This document shows, one piece after another, positions 23,298-31,196 of a stretch of DNA of 64,000 bases. The stretch is taken from NCBI RefSeq assembly GCF_036946125.1, contig NZ_JAQIJT010000001.1:1016501-1080500 (forward strand). The letters are read 5' to 3'. The stretch's first letter is position 1; each line of letters begins with the position of its first letter. Source of the stretch: Sphingomonas adhaesiva (GTDB lineage: Bacteria; Pseudomonadota; Alphaproteobacteria; Sphingomonadales; Sphingomonadaceae). Under the pieces are notes generated by a model. The model had not been told where the DNA came from. It made no database searches and saw only the letters and a program-made list of their open reading frames with translations. The position numbers and the translations under genes are program-made.

Positions 23298-24842
23298 ATG
23301 ACAGGGAAGAGCGAACTGCCCGCCACCTTCGGCGCCGCGCTGGCGCATCATGCGCGCGAACGCCCGGCGCAGGTGGCGCTGCGCCACGGCGACCACGTGA
23401 CCGATTATGCGACGTTCGACGCGCATGCCTCGCAAATCGCCAACGGGCTGCGCGCGCTGGGGCTGACGAAGGGCGACCGCATCGCCTATGTCGGCAAGAA
23501 CAGCGACCAGGCGGTGGAGCTGGCGCTGGGCGTGGCGCGCGCGGGCATGGTGTTCGTGCCCGTGATCTGGCGGCTGGCCCCGGCGGAGGTCGACGCGATC
23601 CTGGAGGATGCCGCGCCGGGCGCGCTGTTCGTGGAGCCGGCCTTCGCCGCGCGCGCGGTCGCGTCCGCGCATGTCGTCGCGATGGGCGACGACTTCGCCG
23701 CCTGGCGCGATGCGCAGCCCGACACGATGCCCGACGTCGCCGTCGACGAGCGGGACGTGGTGCTCCAGCTGTACACCTCCGGCACCACCGGCAAGCCGAA
23801 GGGCGTGATGCTGACCCATGCCAACGGCATCCGGTCACGCGCGAACCAGATCGCGGCCGGGGTGGAATGGCTGCTGGCCGAGCCGGGCGATGCGGCGATC
23901 CTTGCCATGCCCTATGGCCATATCGGCGGCGTCGGGGTCGCGTTCGGCGCGGTCAACAGCGGGCAGGAACTGATCGTCCATGCCGAATATGACGCCGCGC
24001 AGGTGATCGCGACGGTCGCCGAGCACCGGGTGAAACGGCTGTTCCTAGTGCCCGCCGCGATCGGCCTCCTGCTGGCGCATCCGGACGCCGCGGACGCCGA
24101 TTTCTCGTCGATCCTGACGCTGTCCTACGGCGCGAGTCCGATCCCGCTGCCGCTGCTGCAACAGGCGGTGGAGCGGATCGGGTGCGGGTTCGTCCAGGTC
24201 TATGGCATGACCGAGACCTGGGGGTCGGTGGTGGCGTTGCCGCCCGAGGATCATCTGCCCGGACGCGAGGCGAAGATGACCGCGGCGGGCAAGGCGCTAC
24301 CCGGGGTCGAGCTGCGCATCCAGGACGAGGAGGGGCGCGTCCTGCCGCCGGGCACGATCGGCGAGGTCGCGATCCGCAGCCCCAACAACATGGCGGGATA
24401 TTGGGCGCGCCCGGAGGAAACGGCGCGGACGCTGTCGGCGGACAACTGGCTGCGCACCGGCGATGCGGGGCTGCTGGACGAGGAGGGCTATCTCTTCATC
24501 CAGGACCGCATCAAGGACATGATTATTACCGGCGCGGAGAACGTCTATCCCGCGGAGGTGGAAAGCGCGATCTATGCGCATCCCGCGGTCGCCGATGTCG
24601 CGGTCATCGGCGTGCCCGACCCCAAATGGGGCGAGGCGGTGAAGGCGGTCGTGGTGCTGCATCCCGGGGCCGAGGCCGATGCCGCGGCGATCATCGCGCA
24701 TGCGCGGACGCGGATCGCGGGGTTCAAATGCCCCAAGACGGTCGATTTCATCGCGGCGCTGCCGCGCAACCCCTCCGGCAAGATCCTGCGCCGCGCGCTG
24801 CGCGAGCCGTTCTGGGCCGGTCACGAAAGGCGGGTGAACTGA
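23298..24842 (+). CDS. Acyl-CoA ligase (fatty-acid--CoA ligase family)
   Basis: ATP-dependent enzyme that activates a carboxylic acid to its CoA thioester through an acyl-AMP. The 514-residue protein has the P-loop LYTSGTTGKPKGVMLTHAN, the YGMTETWGSV motif, the hinge region NWLRTGDAGLLDEEGYLFIQ, DRIKDMIITGAENVYPAEVE and the catalytic lysine in GKILRRALRE. The substrate could be a fatty acid or another hydrophobic or aromatic acid. ATG 23298 begins at MTGKSELPATF; the longer frame crosses the 26-bp motif. Its stop overlaps the start of a shortened acyl-CoA dehydrogenase gene by one base, so the two are translationally coupled and probably share a pathway. Confidence 0.9.
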   Translation: MTGKSELPATFGAALAHHARERPAQVALRHGDHVTDYATFDAHASQIANGLRALGLTKGDRIAYVGKNSDQAVELALGVARAGMVFVPVIWRLAPAEVDAILEDAAPGALFVEPAFAARAVASAHVVAMGDDFAAWRDAQPDTMPDVAVDERDVVLQLYTSGTTGKPKGVMLTHANGIRSRANQIAAGVEWLLAEPGDAAILAMPYGHIGGVGVAFGAVNSGQELIVHAEYDAAQVIATVAEHRVKRLFLVPAAIGLLLAHPDAADADFSSILTLSYGASPIPLPLLQQAVERIGCGFVQVYGMTETWGSVVALPPEDHLPGREAKMTAAGKALPGVELRIQDEEGRVLPPGTIGEVAIRSPNNMAGYWARPEETARTLSADNWLRTGDAGLLDEEGYLFIQDRIKDMIITGAENVYPAEVESAIYAHPAVADVAVIGVPDPKWGEAVKAVVVLHPGAEADAAAIIAHARTRIAGFKCPKTVDFIAALPRNPSGKILRRALREPFWAGHERRVN

Positions 24843-25504
24843 TGACCTTCGCATCGAGCGACGAACAGCGGCAGCTGGCGGACATGCTGGACGCGCATCT
24901 GGCGCGCGGCGACGCGCACTGGGCGCGGGCGGTCGAGGAAAGCGGCGTCGGATCGCTGGGGATCGCGGAGGATGCGGGCGGTCTGGGCACCGACCTGCGC
25001 GACGGTGCGGTGGTGGCGGCGGCGTTCGGGCGCGCCAATGCGGGGCTGGACTGGGCGGAGCATTGGGCGCGCAACCGCTACGGCGCGACGAACGAGGCGG
25101 CGCGCGACGCGCTGGCGATCCTGCATTCGGCGGAAATGGTCGGGCTGTGCACGACATTGCTCGCCGATACCGCCGCGTTCCTGAAGGAGCGGCGGCAGTT
25201 CGGGGTGGCGATCGCGTCGTTCCAGGCGCTGCGGCACCGGATGGCGGACATGGCGATGGCGCTGGCGCTGGCCGACGCCGCCGTCGGGGCGGCGATCGAC
25301 ACGCCCGACGACGCGCGCGCGGTCGCGGCGGCGCGGGTGCTGGCGGAGGAGGCGGCGCGCATCGTCGGCGAGGGCGCGGTGCAGCTGCACGGTGCGATGG
25401 GGCTGACCGCGGAGCTGCGCGTTGGTGGCTATTTCCGGCGGCTGCGCGTGCTGATGCAGGGCGACGGGACCGCGCGGGGGATGTTGCGGCGGATGGCGGT
25501 TTAG
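24842..25504 (+). CDS. Shortened acyl-CoA dehydrogenase-like protein lacking the central domain
   Basis: 220 residues, against about 380 for normal acyl-CoA dehydrogenases. The first roughly 75 residues match part of the N-terminal helical domain (GSLGIAEDAGGLGTDLRDGA resembles the G-PEE-GG-G region). The sequence then jumps at about residue 85 to the C-terminal helical domain (SAEMVGLCTTLLADTAAFLK, ERRQFGVAIASFQALRHRMA, GEGAVQLHGAMGLTAE). The beta domain that carries much of the FAD and substrate site is missing, with no frameshift. It overlaps the acyl-CoA ligase stop (TGATG). Its own TAG stop is supplied by the left terminal repeat of the element at 25502-25772, so the natural C terminus may have differed. 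It may be a non-catalytic partner or a deletion remnant. Confidence 0.78.
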   Translation: MTFASSDEQRQLADMLDAHLARGDAHWARAVEESGVGSLGIAEDAGGLGTDLRDGAVVAAAFGRANAGLDWAEHWARNRYGATNEAARDALAILHSAEMVGLCTTLLADTAAFLKERRQFGVAIASFQALRHRMADMAMALALADAAVGAAIDTPDDARAVAAARVLAEEAARIVGEGAVQLHGAMGLTAELRVGGYFRRLRVLMQGDGTARGMLRRMAV

Positions 25505-25772
25505 AGCGTGATGACGTGATGTTGACCCATCGTGATTGTCCTGAGCCGTTCGTCGGCGAGGAGCGACGTGCAGCGCGGGCTGGTAGCCCGTGCCAGCGGC
25601 GCGACGTCGTCCGGCGGGCGGCTCAGGACAACCGCTGTGCGGCGGGCGGAATGTCGTTCGTGGCGTCGTCCCTCGTCAGTCACGGGGGCAAAGCCCCGTT
25701 CCCTCCTCGCTCCTATCCACGAACGACATTCCGCTCCGTCCCGACGGGTCAACATCACGTCATCACGCTCTA
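25502..25772. mobile_element. MITE-like element with 27-bp terminal inverted repeats
   Basis: Non-coding segment of 271 bp. Its ends, 25502-25528 and 25746-25772, are perfect inverted repeats beginning TAGAGCGTGATGACG. The four bases GGTT flank it on both sides (25498-25501 and 25773-25776), consistent with a target-site duplication. Inside are nested inverted repeats: TTGTCCTGAGCC (25536-25547) with GGCTCAGGACAA (25620-25631), and the 17-bp pair at 25647-25663 and 25717-25733 (CGGAATGTCGTTCGTGG). No transposase is encoded. It sits at the end of the shortened acyl-CoA dehydrogenase gene. Confidence 0.72.
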
Positions 25773-25788
25773 GGTTCGATTTGAACGT

Positions 25789-25860
25789 CCGTTCGTGCTG
25801 AGCGAAGTCGAAGCACAGCCATTGTCGTGCGTGGCCTTCGACTTCGCTCAGGCCGAACGG
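25789..25860. repeat. REP-like palindrome (family F)
   Basis: Arms CCGTTCG..CTGAGCGAAGTCGAAG and CTTCGACTTCGCTCAG..CGAACGG enclose a short central region. It lies between the MITE-like element and the parE stop, two features that converge. Relatives are at 31111-31187 and, more distantly, 9188-9238. Confidence 0.8.
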
Positions 25861-25898
25861 GGAGGGGGATTGTCGTCGAGTCGCTGATCCCGGCCCCC

Positions 25899-27878
25899 TC
25901 ACGCGTCGATCGCTTCCTCGTCCAGCCGGGCCGCATTCTCCTGGATGAAGGCGAAGCGGTGCGCGGGGTTCGTGCCCATCAGGCGGTCGACCAGGTCCTT
26001 CACCCCGGCGCGCTCCTCATATTCCTGCGGCAGCGTGATGCGGATCATGCTGCGCCTGGCCGGGTCCATCGTCGTCTCGCGCAGCTGCGCGGGGTTCATC
26101 TCGCCCAGGCCCTTGAAGCGCGCGACCTCCACCTTCTTGCCGCGAAAGGCGGTGCGCTCCAGCTCGGCGCGGTGCGCGTCGTCGCGCGCGTACAGGCTCT
26201 TTGTCCCCGCGGTCAGGCGGTAGAGCGGCGGCTGCGCCAGATGCAGGTGCCCGCGGCGGACCAGGTCGGGCATCTCCTGGAAGAAGAACGTCATCAGCAG
26301 CGTCGCGATATGCGCGCCGTCGACATCGGCGTCGGTCATGATGACCACGCGTTCGTAGCGCAGATTGTCCGGGCGGCAGTCCTTTCGCGTGCCGCAGCCC
26401 AGCGCGAGGATCAGGTCGGCGATCTCCTGATTGGCGAGGATCTTCGCGCTGGTGGCGGATGCCACGTTCAGGATCTTGCCGCGGATCGGCAGGATCGCCT
26501 GCGTCTTGCGGTCGCGCGCCTGCTTGGCCGAGCCGCCGGCCGAATCGCCCTCGACGATGAACAGCTCGGTCCCCTCCGGGCTGTCGGCGGCGCAGTCGGT
26601 CAGCTTGCCGGGGAGGCGCAGCTTGCGCGACGAAGTGGCGGTCTTGCGCTTCACCTCGCGCTCGGCCTTGCGACGCAGCCGCTCGTCCATCCGCTCCAGC
26701 ACATAGCCGAGCAGCGCGCGCCCGCGCTCCATGTTCTGGCCCAGCCAATGGTCGAAATGGTCGCGCATCGCCTTTTCGACCAGCCCCGCCGCCTCGGGCG
26801 AGGTCAGCCGGTCCTTCGTCTGCGACTGGAATTGCGGTTCGCGGATGAAGACGCTGAGCATCAGCTCGCTGCCGACCATCACGTCGTCCGCGGTCAGCTC
26901 CCTGGCCTTCTTGTTGTTCACCAGCTCGCCGAACTGGCGCAGGCCCCGGACCAGCGCCTGGCGCAGGCCCTGTTCGTGGGTGCCGCCGTCGGGGGTGGGG
27001 ATGGTGTTGCAATACCAGCTGTAGCTGCCCTCGCTCCACAACGGCCAGGCGACCGCCCATTCCACCTTGCCCTGGCTGTCGGCGAACTCCTGCTGCCCGG
27101 CGAAGAAATCGGCGGTGGCGCATTCGCGGCCGCCGATCTGCTCCTTCAGATGGTCGGACAGGCCGCCGGGGAATTGGAACACCGCCTCCGCGGGCGTCTG
27201 GTCCTGGATAAGCTCGGGCGCGCATTTCCAGCGGATCTCGACGCCGGCGAACAGATACGCCTTCGACCGCGCCAGCTTGTAGAGGCGCGCGGGCTTGAAG
27301 TGCAGCTCGGGGCCGAAAATCTCGGTATCGGGCACGAAGCTGACGGTGGTGCCGCGGCGGTTGGGGGCGGCGCCGACAGTCTCCAGCGCGCCCATCGTCA
27401 CCCCGCGCGAAAAACGCTGGCGATACAGCTGGCGGTCGCGCGCCACCTCCACCACCGTCTCCGACGACAGCGCGTTGACCACCGACACGCCGACGCCGTG
27501 GAGGCCGCCCGAGGTCGCATAGGCCTTCCCCGCGAACTTGCCGCCCGAGTGGAGCGTGGAGAGGATCACCTCCAGCGCGGACTTGTCGGGAAATTTCGGA
27601 TGCGGGTCGACCGGGATGCCGCGGCCGTTGTCGACGATGGTCAGGCGGTTGCCCGGCTCCAGCGTGACCTCGATCCGGGTGGCGTGGCCCGCCACCGCCT
27701 CGTCCATCGCATTGTCGAGCACCTCCGCGGCGAGGTGGTGCAGCGCGCGCTCGTCGGTGCCGCCGACATACATGCCCGGACGCCGCCGTACCGGCTCCAG
27801 CCCCTCCAGCACCTCGATCGAGGAGGCGTCGTAGCTGGGGGACCCGGCGGTAGCCGGCGAGGCGAAGAGATCGGACAT
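25899..27878 (-). CDS. parE: DNA topoisomerase IV subunit B
   Basis: ATPase subunit of topoisomerase IV, needed for chromosome decatenation, 659 residues. The ATPase domain has EVLDNAMDEAVAGHAT, DNGRGIPVDPHPKFPDKSA and GLHGVGVSVVNALSSET. TOPRIM motifs are ELFIVEGDSAGGSAKQARDR and IMTDADVDGAHIATLLMTFF, and the C terminus has ARFKGLGEMNPAQLRETTMD. It is shorter than GyrB and has YVGGTDERALHHLAAEVLDN near the N terminus, which is ParE-like. The ATG at 27878 precedes MSDLFASPA. No parC is in the window. Confidence 0.94.
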   Translation of the reverse strand: MSDLFASPATAGSPSYDASSIEVLEGLEPVRRRPGMYVGGTDERALHHLAAEVLDNAMDEAVAGHATRIEVTLEPGNRLTIVDNGRGIPVDPHPKFPDKSALEVILSTLHSGGKFAGKAYATSGGLHGVGVSVVNALSSETVVEVARDRQLYRQRFSRGVTMGALETVGAAPNRRGTTVSFVPDTEIFGPELHFKPARLYKLARSKAYLFAGVEIRWKCAPELIQDQTPAEAVFQFPGGLSDHLKEQIGGRECATADFFAGQQEFADSQGKVEWAVAWPLWSEGSYSWYCNTIPTPDGGTHEQGLRQALVRGLRQFGELVNNKKARELTADDVMVGSELMLSVFIREPQFQSQTKDRLTSPEAAGLVEKAMRDHFDHWLGQNMERGRALLGYVLERMDERLRRKAEREVKRKTATSSRKLRLPGKLTDCAADSPEGTELFIVEGDSAGGSAKQARDRKTQAILPIRGKILNVASATSAKILANQEIADLILALGCGTRKDCRPDNLRYERVVIMTDADVDGAHIATLLMTFFFQEMPDLVRRGHLHLAQPPLYRLTAGTKSLYARDDAHRAELERTAFRGKKVEVARFKGLGEMNPAQLRETTMDPARRSMIRITLPQEYEERAGVKDLVDRLMGTNPAHRFAFIQENAARLDEEAIDA

Positions 27879-27994
27879 GCGATCGTCATATAGCGAGCGG
27901 GGCGGAAACCCAAACCGCGCCGCGGGACATCAAACGTCACGCAACCCGATCCTCATCAGCCCCGTTGCGCGGGCGAGACAACAGGGAGTTGACG

Positions 27995-28882
27995 ATGAAG
28001 GCGTATCTCTTGGCGGCGGGCGCGCTGCTCGCGGGCACCCCGGCGCTGGCGCAGGACATGGCCGGCGGCGATCCGGCCGTCACCACCGGGTTCAGCGGAA
28101 TCTACATCGGCGGCGCGGGCGGCTATGACGTGCAGGGCAACGACGGCGGCTCGCGCATCCTGTTCGACCGCAACCTGGACGGGCGGTTCAACGACAGCGT
28201 TCTGACCGGCACCGGGGGCAACGCCTTCGCCCCCGGTTTCTGCGGCGGCGGTGCGACCAGCGCCAATGCGCCGGGGCAGACGAGCGCCAACGCGCCGGCG
28301 CTGGCGGCGGGCACCGGATGCCGCAAGGATCGCGATTCGTGGGGCTATTACGGGCGGATCGGCTTCGACCAGCAGATGGGCGCGATCGTGGTCGGCGTGG
28401 TCGGCGAGTTCGGCAAGACCGAGATCAACGACAGCGTCTCGGGCTTCTCCGTCACGCCCGCCAATTACGTGATGTACCGCGACATCTCGTGGGAAGCGGG
28501 CATCCGCGCGCGCGCCGGGTTCACGCCGAACGACTCGACGCTGTTCTACGGCACGTTCGGGCCGGGCTATGCGCGGATCAACCGCAGCTTCTCGTCCAGC
28601 CAGAGCACCAACACCTTCACCGGGCGCGGCGATCGCAACCAGTTCGGTATCCAGGGCGGTGGCGGCATCGAGCAGCGGATCGGGAACAACTTCTCGATCG
28701 GGCTGGAATATCTGTACCACCAGTACCGGGACGACGATTACCGCGTCCGCGTCGCGGGGCCGGCGGGGACGCCGTTCACCAACGCGGCGAACGGCGGGAC
28801 GGTCAACGGCACCGACCTGCGCCGCTCCGACGACAAGTTCCGGTGGCACAGCATGCGCGCCACCGCCGCGTTCCGGTTCTAG
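27995..28882 (+). CDS. Outer-membrane beta-barrel protein
   Basis: 295 residues with a signal peptide (MKAYLLAAGALLAGTPALAQ) and a C terminus ending in alternating residues and phenylalanine (ATAAFRF), the usual signal for outer-membrane insertion. The body alternates short strands, for example FSGIYIGGAGGYDVQ, WGYYGRIGFDQQMGAIVVGV and NNFSIGLEYLYHQYRDDDY, as in OmpW/opacity-like eight-stranded barrels. ATG 27995 has AGGGAG about seven bases upstream. No enzymatic motif is seen; it may be a small porin or structural protein. Divergent from parE. Confidence 0.78.
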   Translation: MKAYLLAAGALLAGTPALAQDMAGGDPAVTTGFSGIYIGGAGGYDVQGNDGGSRILFDRNLDGRFNDSVLTGTGGNAFAPGFCGGGATSANAPGQTSANAPALAAGTGCRKDRDSWGYYGRIGFDQQMGAIVVGVVGEFGKTEINDSVSGFSVTPANYVMYRDISWEAGIRARAGFTPNDSTLFYGTFGPGYARINRSFSSSQSTNTFTGRGDRNQFGIQGGGGIEQRIGNNFSIGLEYLYHQYRDDDYRVRVAGPAGTPFTNAANGGTVNGTDLRRSDDKFRWHSMRATAAFRF

Positions 28883-29371
28883 GCGGAGCGTGGCCTGCGC
28901 CGGCCCGTCCGGCGCAGGACTCACGCCCGCCCGGCCGGCGTGCCGCACGGCACGACCGACGGCGCGGCTTTGCCGCGGCGGTGGTGCATCTAGCGGATGC
29001 TGTTCGCAGGCGGGAGCGGCGCCTTCGCGACCGTCTGCTGTGCTCCTGCCTGCGCAGGAGCATGGCGTAGCCTTTTGCAAACGTCTTGCCTTTGCCGGAC
29101 CTCTGCAAAAGCCTTCGTTCCCCGGCGAAGGCCGGGGACCAGTTGGGGGCCGGCTTCAGCATCTTGCCAGCGTGCCGATGCTGGGCCCCGGCCTCCGCCG
29201 GGGCACAGAAAAGAGCTTTCGCAAAGCTCCCGCCTTCGTCGGGGCACGGGTTTCAGAGAAGTCTCGAAGCACCTCTCACGCCCGTCATGGGAGTGAATCC
29301 CATGACGTCGGATGCGGCTTTGGCCGCGCCGGCCGGGCGGGCGGGCGGGCGCTGGCCCGGCTTTGCCGGGC
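28883..29371. repeat. Repeat-filled gap (families B and C and a short palindrome)
   Basis: No gene is supported in these 489 bp between two convergent genes. From about 28995 to 29100 lies a family B copy (GCTCCTGCCTGCGCAGGAGC, CCTTTTGCAAACG). From about 29109 to 29207 lies a family C palindrome with TTCCCCGGCGAAGGCCGGGG on the left and CCCCGGCCTCCGCCGGGG on the right. A 10-bp perfect palindrome (CGTCATGGGA-GTGAA-TCCCATGACG) is at 29283-29307. Confidence 0.7.
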
Positions 29372-30148
29372 CTAGCGGGCCCGCGGCCCGCCGAACGGCA
29401 GCGGCGGGGCGCGCCGGTCGCGGCGCGGCAGCTGCGCCTGATACGCATGACCGCAATGCGCGACGCAATAGGGGAAACCGGGGTTCACCTTCTCGCCGCA
29501 GAAGTGGAAGTCGGGCTCGCCCGGATGGCCGAGCGGCCATTTGCAGATCTTGTCGTTGAGATCGAGCAGCGAGGTCTTGTTCGCGAACTCAGGCGCCACC
29601 TTCGCGGGCACCAGGCGGCGCGGCGGGGCCGGCGCGATCGGCGGCTGCTGCTCGCCGGGCGACTGGCGGACGAAGCCGCCGGGGCCGACCGAGCGCAATA
29701 CCGGCTGCTGCGGCGGCGGGGGCGCGGCGGCGACCTGATCGGACGTGGTGGCCTCCGTATCGTCCCCGTCTTCCTGGTACTCTTCCTCGTCCTCATCCTC
29801 GACCGCGGCGGGCGCGGGGCGCGGCGCGGAGGCGGTCAGGAACGGGGGCGGCGTCGCCGGCTTCGGCGCGGGCGGCGCCGACTCGACCACGGGTGCGGGC
29901 TCGGGTTCCGGAGCCCCCGATAGAGGGGGCGCTGCCGCCGCCGCCGGGGCGGCAGCGGGCGCGGCCTTCGCGCGCGCCTCGTCCTTGCTGACGACGGGGG
30001 ACGGGCGCGACTGGAGTCCCAGGCGATGCGCCTTGCCGATCACGGCGTTGCGGCTAACCCCGCCCAGCGCCTCGGCAATCTGGCTGGCGGTCTGTCCCGC
30101 TTCCCACATCGTCCGGAGCGTATCGATGCGCTCTTCCGTCCACGACAT
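29372..30148 (-). CDS. gcrA: GcrA cell cycle regulator
   Basis: DNA-binding transcription factor of alphaproteobacteria that works with sigma70 at promoters carrying methylated GAnTC sites and drives cell-cycle genes. The N-terminal helix-turn-helix, MSWTEERIDTLRTMWEAGQT then ASQIAEALGGVSRNAVIGKA, is diagnostic. The C-terminal conserved block has CKWPLGHPGEPDFHFCG and YCVAHCGHAYQ. The 258-residue protein is longer than the roughly 170-residue Caulobacter protein because of a long Pro/Ala/Glu-rich linker of about 110 residues in the middle, which contains an acidic run (EDEDEEEYQEDGDD). GAGGAAG lies before ATG 30148. It is probably an essential master regulator. Confidence 0.95.
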   Translation of the reverse strand: MSWTEERIDTLRTMWEAGQTASQIAEALGGVSRNAVIGKAHRLGLQSRPSPVVSKDEARAKAAPAAAPAAAAAPPLSGAPEPEPAPVVESAPPAPKPATPPPFLTASAPRPAPAAVEDEDEEEYQEDGDDTEATTSDQVAAAPPPPQQPVLRSVGPGGFVRQSPGEQQPPIAPAPPRRLVPAKVAPEFANKTSLLDLNDKICKWPLGHPGEPDFHFCGEKVNPGFPYCVAHCGHAYQAQLPRRDRRAPPLPFGGPRAR

Positions 30149-30249
30149 TCGTCACTTCCTCACAACAACTTGGCCGGCGAGAGCCGGTGGCAGCCTGGCC
30201 GGCACCAGCCGGTTGCGGGCGGCGGCGGCAGCGTCTACCCGCAGACGCG

Positions 30250-31101
30250 ATGAGCAGCCAGCCCCCCCTTGGTCAGATCCCCTCGGCGATCCGCAGCGCC
30301 CCCGGCGAGCCGGTGATCCGCAACGTCAACTGGGGCGGTCTGAAGACCCTCTATGTGAAGGAGGTGCGCCGTTTCTTCAAGGTGCAGCTCCAGACGATCT
30401 GGGCGCCCGCGGTCACGACGCTGCTGTTCCTGGTCATCTTCACGATCGCCAACGGCGCGCGCCGCCCGGTGATGCTGGGGGGCGAGACGGTGCCGTTCGC
30501 CGATTTCGTCGCGCCCGGGCTGATCGTGATGGGGATGCTCAACAACGCCTTCGCCAACGCCAGCTTCTCGCTGCTGGTGGGCAAGATCCAGGGCAATATC
30601 GTCGACTATCTGCAACCCCCGCTGTCGTCGGCGGAGGTGCTGGCGGCGCTGACCGGGGCGGCGGTGACGCGCGCGTTCCTGGTCGGTCTCGCGGTGTTCC
30701 TCGCGATGTCGCTGTGGCCCGGCGTCAACGTGGTGCCGCGGCATCCGGGTGCGGTGCTGTGGTTCGGGCTGCTGGGCGCGCTGTTCCTGGCGCTGGCGGG
30801 CGTGCTGACGTCGATCTGGGCGGAGAAGTTCGATCATGCCGCGGCGGTGACCAATTTCGTCATCGCGCCGATGACGCTGCTGTCGGGCACCTTCTATTCG
30901 GTCGATCACCTGGCGCCGGCGTTCCGCGCGTTCAGCCATGTGAACCCGTTCTTCTATGTCATCTCCGGCTTTCGCTACGGGTTCCTGGGGACGGCCGACT
31001 CGCCGGTGCTGCTGGGCAGCGTCGTGATCCTGGGGATCGACGTGGTGCTGGGCGTGCTGTGCTACGTGCTGCTGAAGCGCGGGTGGAAGCTGAAGAGCTG
31101 A
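30250..31101 (+). CDS. ABC-2 type transporter permease
   Basis: Inner-membrane permease of 283 residues with about six hydrophobic segments and the ABC-2 signature region near the C terminus (SHVNPFFYVISGFRYGFLG). It resembles YadH/NodJ-like exporters: LKTLYVKEVRRFFKVQLQTI before the first helix and PGLIVMGMLNNAFANASFSL after the second. ATG 30250 is used; an in-frame extension to 30187 reads through a repetitive GGCCGG-rich stretch without a ribosome binding site. The cognate ATPase gene is not adjacent on either side, so the pair must be completed elsewhere. Exported substrate unknown. Confidence 0.85.
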   Translation: MSSQPPLGQIPSAIRSAPGEPVIRNVNWGGLKTLYVKEVRRFFKVQLQTIWAPAVTTLLFLVIFTIANGARRPVMLGGETVPFADFVAPGLIVMGMLNNAFANASFSLLVGKIQGNIVDYLQPPLSSAEVLAALTGAAVTRAFLVGLAVFLAMSLWPGVNVVPRHPGAVLWFGLLGALFLALAGVLTSIWAEKFDHAAAVTNFVIAPMTLLSGTFYSVDHLAPAFRAFSHVNPFFYVISGFRYGFLGTADSPVLLGSVVILGIDVVLGVLCYVLLKRGWKLKS

Positions 31102-31110
31102 CGCCGAAAC

Positions 31111-31187
31111 CCGGTTCGTGCCGGGCGAAGTCGAAGCACATGCGGTGCATGTGCCGCATGCCCTTCGACTTAGCTCGGGGTGAACGG
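31111..31187. repeat. REP-like palindrome (family F)
   Basis: Arms CCGGTTCGTGCCGGGCGAAG and the partner CTTCGACTTAGCTCGGGG..GAACGG enclose a central palindrome around GCACATGCGG. It lies between the convergent permease and aminotransferase genes and is related to the copy at 25789-25860. Confidence 0.75.
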
Positions 31188-31196
31188 ACGGAGGAA

